A stretch of 64,000 nucleotides of DNA, taken from contig NZ_CZPZ01000032.1 of NCBI RefSeq assembly GCF_001458775.1, positions 62,001 to 126,000 on the forward strand, in the 5' to 3' direction. Below, piece after piece: positions 8,909 through 18,856 of the stretch; within the stretch, counting starts at the first letter, position 1; each line of letters starts with the position of its first letter. Below the pieces are notes generated by a model, which was not told where the DNA came from, did not search any database, and was given only the letters and a program-made list of their open reading frames with translations. The position numbers and the translations under genes were made by a program. This stretch comes from Candidatus Nitrospira nitrificans (GTDB taxonomy: Bacteria; Nitrospirota; Nitrospiria; Nitrospirales; Nitrospiraceae).

Positions 8909-9790
8909 ATGGCTCTATCCGGATCTCGTCGGCGACAACCTCTGGAAGTCTCCCGTCCTCTCGCGACGGCCCTCATGAAACTCTACGATTATCCGCACCC
9001 CCGCCGACCGGGACGCACAATCCGCGGCTATGATCGGCCACATGCCGTGCGAACGGCGAAGATGTGCGTCACCGTTGCCGATCGCCTAGGCCATCCGGGC
9101 GATCGGGTCCGGCTCTATCACGTTGCCTGCCTTCTGCATGACTTGGGCCGCGCCGGCCTCGATCGGCAACTCTTTGGAACGATTTGGTCGTGGGCCAAGC
9201 AACGGGGTATTCCGACGAGGCCTCGTGAATGGCGCGCCATTCACCCGAGGACGGCGTATGGCCGGGAGACCGAAGCCTTCGTGTCGTTGTATCGCCGGGA
9301 TCTGATCGCCTCCGGCGTGGCCATGGACCCATGGGCGGTCGAGCAGATCGAAATGCGGCTGGGCTATGCTCGGCGACTTGCCAGACGATTGCGGGCGGTG
9401 AAGCCGAAGTTGAAGAGGTTGGGCATCGAGTGGAAGCCTTGGATGCGGCAAGTGATGCTGTATTACTATTATCCGGAACGGCTGGCGAAGGCCAAAGCGT
9501 GGGTTCGACAGTTGGCGGAGATCCTTGTCGCCTGCGAACAGTTTGAGGCCTACAGCAATCAGCGCCGGGGACGCGATTATTATGCCCGGAACAAAGAGAG
9601 CCTGCCGGAGGCCTTTGCTTATCTCGACAAGCTCGGCCAAGAAGGCATTCTGAGCAGTCAAGTCTTGAGCGCGGTACGGGCGTTGACCGCAGAAGGGGTG
9701 TTCGATCCGATTCTGGAAGAAGCACGAGGCGAGCCGCTGACCCGGAGCGACCGCCGGTACCTTCGCAGCCTTGCAGATCGGAGACGATGA
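8909..9790 (+). CDS. HD-domain phosphohydrolase-like protein
   Basis: This 293-residue protein has an HD-type metal site: a His in YDRPHAVRTA (about residue 48) and LLHDLGRAG (about residues 74-82). This pattern belongs to the HD superfamily of metal-dependent phosphohydrolases. The C-terminal half is helical and highly basic. Start is uncertain (ATG 8909 or ATG 8975, both with weak ribosome sites). Its stop overlaps the YjbQ start as ATGA. The substrate cannot be read from the sequence. Confidence 0.7.
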   Translation: MALSGSRRRQPLEVSRPLATALMKLYDYPHPRRPGRTIRGYDRPHAVRTAKMCVTVADRLGHPGDRVRLYHVACLLHDLGRAGLDRQLFGTIWSWAKQRGIPTRPREWRAIHPRTAYGRETEAFVSLYRRDLIASGVAMDPWAVEQIEMRLGYARRLARRLRAVKPKLKRLGIEWKPWMRQVMLYYYYPERLAKAKAWVRQLAEILVACEQFEAYSNQRRGRDYYARNKESLPEAFAYLDKLGQEGILSSQVLSAVRALTAEGVFDPILEEARGEPLTRSDRRYLRSLADRRR

Positions 9791-10204
9791 TGGCTGTTCA
9801 CACCGTTTCGCTGACGATCCGCATGGAAGGAGACACGCGGGTCGACAACATCACAAAACCCGTTGCCGATGCCCTGGCCGGTTCCAATCTCACAGCTGGA
9901 ATTGTGACGGTATTCGTCAAACATACCACCGCCTCCGTCATGATCATTGAGGACGAACCGGGGATTCGCGCGGACACGAAAATGTTTTGGGATCGTCTCG
10001 TTCCTCCTGACCCCCGGTGGCAGCACAACAGGGTCAATCCCGGGGAAGACAACGGCCACAGTCACCTTCGAGGGCAGCTCCAAGGACCGTCCGTCACCAT
10101 TCCGTTCGCGGCCGGCGCGCTTCTGCTCGGAACCTGGCAGCAAATCGTGGTCGTGGATTTCGATACCCGTGCCAGAAACCGTGAACTCGTCGTGCAGGTT
10201 CTGG

Positions 10205-10212
<8 letters not shown>
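9787..10212 (+). CDS. YjbQ / UPF0047 family protein
   Basis: The 141-residue protein matches the whole UPF0047 (YjbQ) family in length and motifs: FVKHTTASVMIIEDEP, the HNRVNPGEDNGHSHL segment and LGTWQQIVVVDFD near the end. The family is annotated as secondary thiamine-phosphate synthase from complementation studies; its native role is unsettled. It is coupled at both ends: ATGA with the HD gene and an eight-base overlap with the protease gene. Confidence 0.9.
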
Positions 10213-11323
<1,111 letters not shown>

Positions 11324-11388
11324 CGCCACGGTAATTCAAGGCATGCGTATGATAGGATCATCCGTGCCGTCTTTATGGAGGATCTTCC

Positions 11389-13125
11389 ATGGGTGATCGC
11401 AGAGCTCCTGAACAGGATGAATCCAACAATCGGAGCGAGGAGCCGTCACTGAAGACAGGAGCCGATCCGCTCGAGTTGATCGAGCAATGTCTGGCCTTGT
11501 TTCCCGAAGGGGATGCTCGACAGAAACTGCTGTATAAGCTCCGCCATGCGGTGACGCTCTCTCAAGCCGCCCATCATCAACGTGAAGTGGAATTCAAGAA
11601 AGTCGGCGAGGTCGTTGCCAAACTGACGGCGCCGGCCAATCGAATCGGCATCTTGCTGGATGTTCCAGGTGAGGGGCTCGCCCGCATCCTCGTCGGTGGG
11701 GCCGAGTACTATGCCAATGTGGACCCCCGCGTCTCTATTGCGGATCTGAAGGTCGGAACCCAGATTCTGGTCAACGAAGCCTACACAGTGATCAAGACGC
11801 TCGGGTACGATCGGAATGGCCCTATCTTGAAACTGACCGAGGCCATGCCTGACGGACGATTGCGGTTTGAGCAGGAGATGGGCCGGCAATCGTTGATCCT
11901 ACAGAGGTCGACCGACCTCGTCGGCGTGGAGCTCAAGACCGGTGATGAAATCCGTATCGATCCTAGCCACCGTGTGGCGATCGAAAAACTGAGTGATCGC
12001 AAAGCAAGCCGACATGTCCTTGACGAGACCCCGAACATTACGTGGGAGCAGATCGGCGGACAGAACGAAGCGATCGCTGCCATTCGAAAGGCGATCGAGT
12101 ATCCACTGCTTCATGCCGAGACATTCGAGCGGTTCAAGTTTTCGCAACCCAAGGGTTTTCTTCTCTACGGGCCGCCCGGCTGCGGGAAGACCCTTATCGG
12201 GCAAGCGGCGGCCGGTAGTTTGGCCAAGCTGGTCGGCGAATCCAAGCAACAGCAAGCGCCCGATCAGGAGAGACGTCCGCCGGTGACGAGCGGAGCATTC
12301 CTGCATGTGAAAGGGCCTGAAATCCTCAACATGTGGCTGGGAGAATCCGAGCGAATGGTTCGCGATCTCTTCGAGCAAGCACGGGCGAGACGCAGGGATG
12401 GAGCCTTGCCGTTTATCTTCATCGATGAAGCGGAGTCGATCTTGGGAACGCGACGCGCCATGCGTTCCTTCAATATCTCGAACACGCTCGTGCCGATGTT
12501 CTGCAGCGAAATGGACGGGATCGAGTCGCTGCGCGACGTCGTCATCATCCTGGCTTCCAACCGCCCTGACTTGATCGATCCAGCGGTGCTGCGCCCAGGC
12601 CGCATTGATCGGAAAATCAAAGTCAGCCGGCCGAACAAGGACGCGGCGGCTGAGATTATGAGGGTTTACTTAACGTCGGATCTGCCGCTGGATCCGGCGT
12701 TGATCGAGGAACGAGGCGGCGCGCACGTGCGGGCGGTGGCGTCACTCGTTGAAGACATCATCGAGTCCATCTTCCGTCGAACGGAGGATAATCGGCTTCT
12801 GTCGATCCGGCTCCGGAGCGGGCAAAACAAGGTGTTGTACCGCGGCGATCTGGTGAGCGGAGCCATCTTGGCTTCGATCGTTCAACGCGCCAAGGAGAAG
12901 GCGATCGACCGCACGATTCAGTCGGGGCAGCCGTCCGGTTTGCAGGCCAAAGACCTCTTGGATTCCGTCTCGGAGGAATTTCGAGAGGGTGAAATGTTGC
13001 CGCCGGACGATGCGGCGGAGGAGTGGCTGAAGCTGCTGGATCATCACCCGGAACAGGTTGTTGGGGTTTCGTCGTTTCGGCGGGGGCGTCGGACCGAAGA
13101 ACGCCTCGTGAATCAGATTATTTAA
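11389..13125 (+). CDS. mpa: Proteasome-activating AAA ATPase (ARC/Mpa family)
   Basis: This 578-residue protein forms the hexameric unfoldase that feeds tagged substrates to the 20S proteasome. Visible parts are an N-terminal helical region (about 25-75) that would form the coiled coil binding the tag, the interdomain OB-fold region (about 80-215) and a AAA module. The AAA module has Walker A GPPGCGKT at about 261-268, Walker B FIFIDEAE at about 342-349, and the arginine-finger region ASNRPDLIDPAVLRPGRID. A GGAGGA ribosome site precedes the ATG. It heads the dop-ubact-prcB-prcA-pafA cluster. The C-terminus is NQII rather than the QYL-type tail of actinobacterial Mpa. Confidence 0.93.
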   Translation: MGDRRAPEQDESNNRSEEPSLKTGADPLELIEQCLALFPEGDARQKLLYKLRHAVTLSQAAHHQREVEFKKVGEVVAKLTAPANRIGILLDVPGEGLARILVGGAEYYANVDPRVSIADLKVGTQILVNEAYTVIKTLGYDRNGPILKLTEAMPDGRLRFEQEMGRQSLILQRSTDLVGVELKTGDEIRIDPSHRVAIEKLSDRKASRHVLDETPNITWEQIGGQNEAIAAIRKAIEYPLLHAETFERFKFSQPKGFLLYGPPGCGKTLIGQAAAGSLAKLVGESKQQQAPDQERRPPVTSGAFLHVKGPEILNMWLGESERMVRDLFEQARARRRDGALPFIFIDEAESILGTRRAMRSFNISNTLVPMFCSEMDGIESLRDVVIILASNRPDLIDPAVLRPGRIDRKIKVSRPNKDAAAEIMRVYLTSDLPLDPALIEERGGAHVRAVASLVEDIIESIFRRTEDNRLLSIRLRSGQNKVLYRGDLVSGAILASIVQRAKEKAIDRTIQSGQPSGLQAKDLLDSVSEEFREGEMLPPDDAAEEWLKLLDHHPEQVVGVSSFRRGRRTEERLVNQII

Positions 13126-13240
13126 TGTGAAATGTGAAAAGTAAAAGGTGAGAAGTGAAAAGTGAGAAGCTGGAGTGTTGACAGAATAATGCGATGATCG
13201 TTTTACGTTTCGCCGTTCACGTTTAACGAAATAACGAATC
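13126..13240 (+). repeat. GTGAAA-type degenerate short repeats before dop
   Basis: The spacer starts with a run of GTGAAA/GTGAGAAGT-like units (13128-13171), and further on has TTCACGTTTAACG in the opposite sense. Similar short repeats occur at about 14963-14994 and 38684-38714. No ribosome binding site is visible directly before dop. Function unknown. Confidence 0.45.
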
Positions 13241-14767
13241 ATGCGTCTCTTTGGAATCGAAACAGAATACGGGATTACGCGCGATGACGTGCCGGAGATG
13301 GATCCGGTCGTCGAGTCGATGGAATTGGTGCGCGCCCATCTGGCCGCTTCTTTCGAGCGGCGTTGGGATTATGCGGGTGAGGATCCACATGAGGATGCTC
13401 GCGGCTTTCGTGCCTCGGGCTTGCAGCAAGATCGAGAGGAAGATGAGTTCGCCCAACGCGATGCCCATCGTCCCTTTTCTTTCCATGACATGAAGAGCGA
13501 CCTCGTGTTGCCGAACGGCGCGCGATTCTACAACGATCATACGCATCCGGAATATTCGACGCCTGAGTGCCGAACACTTCGAGACCTGCTGGCCCAGGAT
13601 CGCGCGGGAGAGCGTATCGTGCTCCGCGCCGCCCAACGACGTAATCGGGCGCTCGGCGGCCCGCATCTCCGGCTGTACAAAAACAACACGGATTTCCACG
13701 GCCACAGTTATGGCTGTCACGACAACTATCTCGTCTCGCGGGCCGTTCCCTTTGCGGCCCTCGTTGCCGGCTTGATGCCGTTCTTGGTGAGCCGACAGGT
13801 CATCGCCGGCGCGGGGAAGGTCGGGACTGAGGCACAGGAGTCCGGACATGTTCCAGGCCGGTATCAGCTCTCGCAACGCGCCGACTTTATGGAAGCCGAG
13901 TTGGGCGTCGATACGATGCATAACCGACCGATTCTCAACACCAGAGATGAGCCCCATGCGGATCGTGAGAAGTATCGGCGGCTCCATCTCATCATCGGCG
14001 ATGCCAACATGTGCGAGTATGCGACGGCGCTCAAAGTCGGGACGACGCGACTCGTGCTGGATCTCATTGAGCGAGAGGCTGCGCCTGATCTTGAGCTGGA
14101 ACAGCCGGTGGGCGCCGTGAAACAGTTGTCGCGCGATCCGGACTTGAAAGCGGTGGTTCGCCTCAAGAACGGACGGAGGCTTTCCGCCGTGGAGCTGCAA
14201 GAGCAGTACTGTGAGGCGGCCTGTCGCGAGTTGGCCGGATCAGACGAAGAGTCGGACTGGCTCTTGATGGAATGGAGCGAGACCTTGCATCTGTTGGCGC
14301 ATGACCGGTTCCAATTGGTCGGCAAGCTGGATTGGATCACGAAACAGTGGTTGCTCGAGACGTTTCTCCGAGAAGAGCGGATCGGCTGGGATGATCCCTG
14401 GTTGGCCAGCTTGGACTTGGAGTATCACAATATCAATCCCGAACAAGGGCTCTACTTGGGATTGGAAGCCGAGGGAAACGCTTGGCGGATGACGACCGAC
14501 GAGACGATTAACGAGGCGATTCGGAACGGCCCAAGCGATACCCGTGGCGGGCTGCGCGGACTCTGCGTACAGCGGTTCTCCGATCAGATTCACTCGATGC
14601 AATGGGAACGGATTCAGTTCGTCGGAAGGTTGCGCGCACAGAGTCTGGACATGGGGGATCTCTTTGATCCACAGGAAGTTCGACGATGCATGGATGTCTT
14701 CCGGTGTGCCCATTCACCGGCTGATGCGCTGGCGGCGTGGAACCATAGAAAGGATAGGCAGGCATGA
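13241..14767 (+). CDS. dop: Dop: depupylase/deamidase-type carboxylate-amine ligase relative
   Basis: The 508-residue protein belongs to the PafA/Dop family, related to glutamine synthetase. It starts RLFGIETEYGI, the nucleotide-site Glu motif. I assign Dop rather than PafA because residues 40-56 (RRWDYAGEDPHEDARGF) match the Dop-specific segment and because it lies between the ATPase and tag genes, as in mycobacteria. The likely catalytic Asp is in YNDHTHPEY (Asp99). Dop removes the tag from substrates. It has no clear ribosome site of its own, and its stop overlaps the UBact start (ATGA). Confidence 0.92.
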   Translation: MRLFGIETEYGITRDDVPEMDPVVESMELVRAHLAASFERRWDYAGEDPHEDARGFRASGLQQDREEDEFAQRDAHRPFSFHDMKSDLVLPNGARFYNDHTHPEYSTPECRTLRDLLAQDRAGERIVLRAAQRRNRALGGPHLRLYKNNTDFHGHSYGCHDNYLVSRAVPFAALVAGLMPFLVSRQVIAGAGKVGTEAQESGHVPGRYQLSQRADFMEAELGVDTMHNRPILNTRDEPHADREKYRRLHLIIGDANMCEYATALKVGTTRLVLDLIEREAAPDLELEQPVGAVKQLSRDPDLKAVVRLKNGRRLSAVELQEQYCEAACRELAGSDEESDWLLMEWSETLHLLAHDRFQLVGKLDWITKQWLLETFLREERIGWDDPWLASLDLEYHNINPEQGLYLGLEAEGNAWRMTTDETINEAIRNGPSDTRGGLRGLCVQRFSDQIHSMQWERIQFVGRLRAQSLDMGDLFDPQEVRRCMDVFRCAHSPADALAAWNHRKDRQA

Positions 14768-14958
14768 CACAGGGTATGATGCCCGAACGACGTGAGGGGC
14801 CGGTTGATCCCATGCCGAAGTCGCCGAGTCCACCGGAGGAAGGCGGCGGGCCGCGACGGCCGGATACGGGATCGCCCGAGAAGGATAGCCTCATGAAGCG
14901 GATGCGCAAGGTCGATCCCAAACAGGCAGAGCGGTATCGGCAGAGAACCGGCGAGTAG
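14764..14958 (+). CDS. ubact: UBact, the Pup-like protein tag
   Basis: This 64-residue, Pro/Gly-rich, charged and probably disordered protein sits between dop and prcB, exactly where Pup lies in actinobacteria. Its conserved C-terminal block has a Leu-Met-Lys-Arg-Met-Arg start, then KVDPKQAERYRQRTGE. The last residue is Glu, so the side-chain carboxylate used for isopeptide ligation is already present and no deamidation of a terminal Gln is needed. It matches the UBact proteins described from Nitrospirae and several candidate phyla. The ATG overlaps the dop stop. The disordered N-terminal half would engage the ATPase. Confidence 0.9.
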   Translation: MTQGMMPERREGPVDPMPKSPSPPEEGGGPRRPDTGSPEKDSLMKRMRKVDPKQAERYRQRTGE

Positions 14959-15040
14959 GCGTTAATCGTTAAACATGAATCGTGAAGCGTTGTAAGCGGC
15001 GAACTCCGTTTCCTGTGTTTCCCGAATCACGGAGAGAAGC
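14959..15040 (+). repeat. Short TTAATCG/GTGAA-type repeats before prcB
   Basis: The spacer contains CGTTAATCGTTAAACATGAATCG-like units related to the repeats before dop and hisF. It ends with a CACGGAGAGA ribosome site for prcB. No promoter is obvious, so prcB is probably read from the operon transcript. Confidence 0.35.
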
Positions 15041-15814
15041 ATGGACATGCAGAGCGATTTCTATCAGTTGTTGAAGGAACACGGGCATGTGTTTGGCCTG
15101 TCGAGCCAGGCTGCGGGAGGGCAGGAGCTGACGACGGCTACGACGATCCTTGCATTCAAGTATCGGGATGGTGTGTTGGTCGCCGGGGATCGGCGCGCGA
15201 CAGCCGGCAATATGGTGATGTACGACCGAACCGACAAGGTGTTGGAGATCGATCGACATAGCGTCATGGCGATCGCCGGAGTGCCGGCGACTGCGTATGA
15301 AATGGCGCGCATCCTTGAACATTCGTTCAAGTATTATCGGCGGACGCAGCTTCAGGAACTGAGCTTCGAAGGAAAACTCAGGGCTCTCTCGAAACTGCTG
15401 AAAGACAACGTTCCGGCGGCGCTGGCTGGCACGGGCGCCGTGGTGCCGATTTTTGCCGGGTACGATTTCGAGCAGGAAACGGCAAAGATCTATTTTTACG
15501 ACATTCTCGGTGCGGAGTTCGAAGGAGTGGATTACGCGGTATCCGGGTCCGGTTCACCGACCATTCGCGGGATCCTCCATTACGTGAACACATGGGGCGA
15601 ACAGCCGCTGAGTGCGATGCCGGAAGAGCAGGCGGCCGTTCAGGCGTTGCGACTGTTGACGAGCGCCGCGGAATTCGACAGCGCGACCGGGGGAGTCAAC
15701 CGCGAGGCCGGTCTCTATCCGGTGATCAAATTCATCACCGTTTCCGGTGTGCGCACCATGCCGGACGTGCAACTGAAGCCGCTGTTCGAGGCAAAGGTCA
15801 GTCGTCATGTATGA
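15041..15814 (+). CDS. prcB: 20S proteasome beta subunit (catalytic)
   Basis: The 257-residue precursor has a 33-residue propeptide. Mature protein should begin at Thr34 in ELTTA/TTILAFKY, the N-terminal nucleophile. The family catalytic partners are in place: the Asp and Arg in GDRRAT and the Lys in DKVLE. The length matches other bacterial PrcB proteins. Beta subunits form the two inner heptameric rings. The stop overlaps the prcA start by eight bases. Confidence 0.95.
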   Translation: MDMQSDFYQLLKEHGHVFGLSSQAAGGQELTTATTILAFKYRDGVLVAGDRRATAGNMVMYDRTDKVLEIDRHSVMAIAGVPATAYEMARILEHSFKYYRRTQLQELSFEGKLRALSKLLKDNVPAALAGTGAVVPIFAGYDFEQETAKIYFYDILGAEFEGVDYAVSGSGSPTIRGILHYVNTWGEQPLSAMPEEQAAVQALRLLTSAAEFDSATGGVNREAGLYPVIKFITVSGVRTMPDVQLKPLFEAKVSRHV

Positions 15815-16616
15815 AGAACCATATAAATGGGTTGAAGCGGTCGGCAATCGTCGGACCTATCTCGACGAGCAGTTTAGGGAGGGGGCCCCTGTCGTCGGAG
15901 TCACCTGTGCGCACGGCATTGTGCTCATGACGATGAGCAAGGGCACGGCCAAGCTCTATGAGATTTACGATCGTCTCGCCCTGGGGGGCATGGGGCACCC
16001 GGCTGATCTTGAGAGGCTGCGCTTCAATCTGTTGGAGATGGCTCACGTCGAAGGGTTCAATCGTTCAGCTTCCGATGTGACGGGAGGGCGGCTGATGAAG
16101 TACGGAATGGCGCCGACAATCAAGCAGGCGTTCGAAGAGGTGTTCAAGGCCCCCTTCATCGTTAAAATCTTGCTGGCAGAGCTAGGCCGGAAAGTCGGAA
16201 AAGACGGTTTCCTGACGATCAACTATGATGGGACTTTTGAGGAAAAGAGCCGGTATGCGGTGCTGGCCGCGACGTCGGCGGTCGAGCAGAAGATGGCCGA
16301 ATATCTCCGAGAACAGTCGATCGGCTCTCTTGAGGACGCTGTGGGTGCGGCGATTCGTGCTTGGGCGCTCGGTGACCGAGCGCAACGGCAAGCAACGGAC
16401 GAGGGAGAGAGCCATGACGAGGCGAGGGCCGGCTCTGATCAGGATGCGGCGGACGCTGAGACGCTCTATGCCTATCTGCGGCGGTGCATTGCCGAAAAGA
16501 CGATCGAATGTGCCTTGCTTGATCGCCATGTGCAAGGACCCTCCAAGTATCGAGCCCTTGGGATCGATGATCTGAAAGCCGTGCTCCCCAAAGAGCTAAG
16601 CCCATCACTCTCGTAA
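15807..16616 (+). CDS. prcA: 20S proteasome alpha subunit
   Basis: The 269-residue protein has the proteasome alpha fold pattern (GVTCAHGIVLMTMSKGTAKLYEIYDRLALGGMG) and lacks the N-terminal Thr of beta subunits. Alpha subunits make the outer gated rings that dock the ATPase. The C-terminal tail after residue about 195 is acidic and probably flexible. The gene starts inside the end of prcB, which implies translational coupling and balanced stoichiometry. Confidence 0.94.
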   Translation: MYEEPYKWVEAVGNRRTYLDEQFREGAPVVGVTCAHGIVLMTMSKGTAKLYEIYDRLALGGMGHPADLERLRFNLLEMAHVEGFNRSASDVTGGRLMKYGMAPTIKQAFEEVFKAPFIVKILLAELGRKVGKDGFLTINYDGTFEEKSRYAVLAATSAVEQKMAEYLREQSIGSLEDAVGAAIRAWALGDRAQRQATDEGESHDEARAGSDQDAADAETLYAYLRRCIAEKTIECALLDRHVQGPSKYRALGIDDLKAVLPKELSPSLS

Positions 16617-16620
16617 AAGT

Positions 16621-18108
16621 ATGTTGAATCGCATCTTCGGTTTAGAGACTGAATACGGACTCTTGATCCACGAGGATCGACCGGACCATTCCCCGACATG
16701 GTTTGCGCATAGGATTCGGGACCATCTCTTCCAGGTCCAACGGCGGGGTGTGCCGGACTTGCACCATCGAGGGCATGATGAGCCTCCGGGCAATGGGGGA
16801 TTTCTCACCAACGCCGGACGAATTTATTTGGACATGGGGCATTTGGAGTATGCCTCGCCGGAATGTCATTCCCTCATGGATGTGGTGGCCTCGGACCGCG
16901 CCGGGGATCTCTTATTGCAGCGAACGATCGAAGCGCTTGGGTTCTGTAACCAGGTGTCGTTGATCAAGAACAACATCGACCATGAGACGGATGCGACCTT
17001 CGGCTCGCATGAGAATTACCTGGTGTCTCGACGGTTCCCTTTTTCGAGACGCGGGATGGTTCCGCTTGTGACGTTTCTTGTGACCAGGCAGATTTTTACC
17101 GGCTCCGGGCGTGTCGGTTCCGCAGCCCCGCAGGATGCCTGGATTCAGGTGGATCGATTGCTTGTTCCACGTTCGGCTTTCAGTGCGCAGCCTGTATCGG
17201 AGTTGCCCTTTCAAATTTCTCAACGCGCCGACTATATCGTGAACGACTTCTTCGAATGGGTGCAGCACAACCGCGCGATTGTGAATACCAGAGATGAACC
17301 CTTAGCCGATCCCAATCAATACCGGCGGATTCATCTGCTGCTGGGCGATTCCAATATGACCGAATATGCGACGGCATTGAAGCTCGGTACGACCGGGCTG
17401 GTGCTGCAGCTGATCGAGGAGGGACATGCGCCTCAAGAATTGGAGATCGATGAACCGGTGGAGGCGCTCCAGGAGATTTCGCAGGATCAAGAGCGGCGCT
17501 GGTTGGTTCGGTTGCAGTCTCACAAGATGATGTCGGCTGTGGACATTCAAGAACGATTTCTTGACTGTGCCGTCCGGCATTACGGGGGGCAGGATGAAGA
17601 AACCGATTGGGTTCTTGCCCAATGGGCATCGGTGCTCCATGATCTGCGCGGCGATTATCAGAAGCTCGTCGGGCGTGTCGATTGGGCATCCAAATTGTGG
17701 TTGTTGGACTGCTTTCGAGACGCGGAACATGTCGAGTGGACCGATCCTGTGCTGAAGAGTTTGGACTTGGAGTATCACAATCTGAATCCGGCGAAGGGCT
17801 TGTATCATGGATTATTAGAAGAGGGGCGTGTTCCTCGTGTGACGACGGACGGCCTCATTGATCTCGCGATGGAAACCGGACCTAAGAACACGCGTGCGTA
17901 CGGCCGCAGTGAACTGGTCAAACATCTCCTGAGTGAGCGGCCCGCTTCAGTGACGGATGAGCTTCCAGCCTCTGATGGATTGTTTCCTGCCTATGTCATT
18001 AATTGGTCGATTTTCCAGGTGAGGGGTCGTGCCCCGTTTCCCATGCCGGATCCATTCAAGACCTATGTGGAAGATGTGCGGACACATCTCGACAGCGTGA
18101 TCGTTTAA
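16621..18108 (+). CDS. pafA: PafA: ligase that attaches UBact to target lysines
   Basis: This 495-residue protein is a paralogue of the Dop encoded at 13241. It starts NRIFGLETEYGL, has the catalytic Asp in IYLDMGHLEYASPEC (Asp71), and lacks the Dop-specific insertion between these two motifs, so it is assigned as the ATP-dependent ligase. It begins four bases after the prcA stop. In mycobacteria pafA is some distance from the core cluster; here it is the last gene of the same operon. A palindromic repeat follows immediately. Confidence 0.92.
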   Translation: MLNRIFGLETEYGLLIHEDRPDHSPTWFAHRIRDHLFQVQRRGVPDLHHRGHDEPPGNGGFLTNAGRIYLDMGHLEYASPECHSLMDVVASDRAGDLLLQRTIEALGFCNQVSLIKNNIDHETDATFGSHENYLVSRRFPFSRRGMVPLVTFLVTRQIFTGSGRVGSAAPQDAWIQVDRLLVPRSAFSAQPVSELPFQISQRADYIVNDFFEWVQHNRAIVNTRDEPLADPNQYRRIHLLLGDSNMTEYATALKLGTTGLVLQLIEEGHAPQELEIDEPVEALQEISQDQERRWLVRLQSHKMMSAVDIQERFLDCAVRHYGGQDEETDWVLAQWASVLHDLRGDYQKLVGRVDWASKLWLLDCFRDAEHVEWTDPVLKSLDLEYHNLNPAKGLYHGLLEEGRVPRVTTDGLIDLAMETGPKNTRAYGRSELVKHLLSERPASVTDELPASDGLFPAYVINWSIFQVRGRAPFPMPDPFKTYVEDVRTHLDSVIV

Positions 18109-18109
18109 C

Positions 18110-18163
18110 GGGATGCTGAAAAGTCTGCCGCCGGCGTTCTCAGCAGCCTTTTTGAGCATCCTG
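18110..18163. repeat. Short copy of the dispersed palindromic element
   Basis: A 54-base copy with GGATGCTGAAAAG at the left and CTTTTTGAGCATCCTG at the right, enclosing CCGCCGGCGTTCTC. Ends and core match the longer copies at 55160-55308 and 56405-56594, so it looks like an internally shortened member. Placed just after pafA, its hairpin could also act as a terminator. Confidence 0.6.
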
Positions 18164-18359
18164 AAGTGATTCAGGCGTCAGCACTGTACGGAACATTCCA
18201 GCCATACCCTTGGGCCTCAACCGAGTCGTCCCGCAGCCTGCTAGGCTGCGGGGTTCACGAATGACGGTTTGTTTCTCAGTCAGAATCCTCTCGTGCTAAG
18301 CTTTGGCACATGCGGCGAGCGGTGAGCGCCGACGGCGATGCTTCGTGAGAGGGGGAGTT

Positions 18360-18818
18360 ATGGGAGCCAGGCGATGGGTGATGGAATATGGCGTCGCCCT
18401 GGTTCTGGCATTTCTCTTTTCCATGATTCTTGGACAAGTGTCGTTGTTTCGCGAAACCTCGGTAGGAAAACTCCGAGCGTCAGACCTGGTCCAACTCGTG
18501 GGCTACAGTGCTTCTGTCGTAATCGGGTGGCTGGGCGCCAGAGAGTTGGCGAGAAATCCGCCGCTGGAATGGAAGTGGCTGGTACCCTTTCAAGGCCTGG
18601 TTGTGCCTCTCGCGACGCTATTGGCGATCACTATTGCCTACGGCGTGCTGCTCTTTGCTCTCGATCCGTTTCTGGGAAAACTAGGCAAGGCGATTTACAA
18701 CTGGGTCTTCATCCTGGCTATCGTGGCCGACAGTATCTGGCTCATCCTCAGCTGGGTATGGAAGTGCGCTCCTCTCGTTGCGGCCATGAAACCTCTCAAG
18801 CCTCGTAAAGCTGTGTAG
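18360..18818 (+). CDS. Small integral membrane protein
   Basis: I start at ATG 18360 after a GAGAGGGGGAG ribosome site; the frame is open to 18303. The 152-residue protein has four hydrophobic segments, at about residues 10-30, 43-60, 75-102 and 115-140. No motif or family recognised. It is flanked by pafA (same strand) and the convergent YheT gene. Confidence 0.55.
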   Translation: MGARRWVMEYGVALVLAFLFSMILGQVSLFRETSVGKLRASDLVQLVGYSASVVIGWLGARELARNPPLEWKWLVPFQGLVVPLATLLAITIAYGVLLFALDPFLGKLGKAIYNWVFILAIVADSIWLILSWVWKCAPLVAAMKPLKPRKAV

Positions 18819-18856
18819 CCGTCTTTGCTCAGGGAGCAAGTTCGGCGCACTGTCCG

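Noticed and set aside
9947-10204. N-terminal extension of the HtrA frame
   Set aside because: It lies entirely within yjbQ and would bury the signal peptide.
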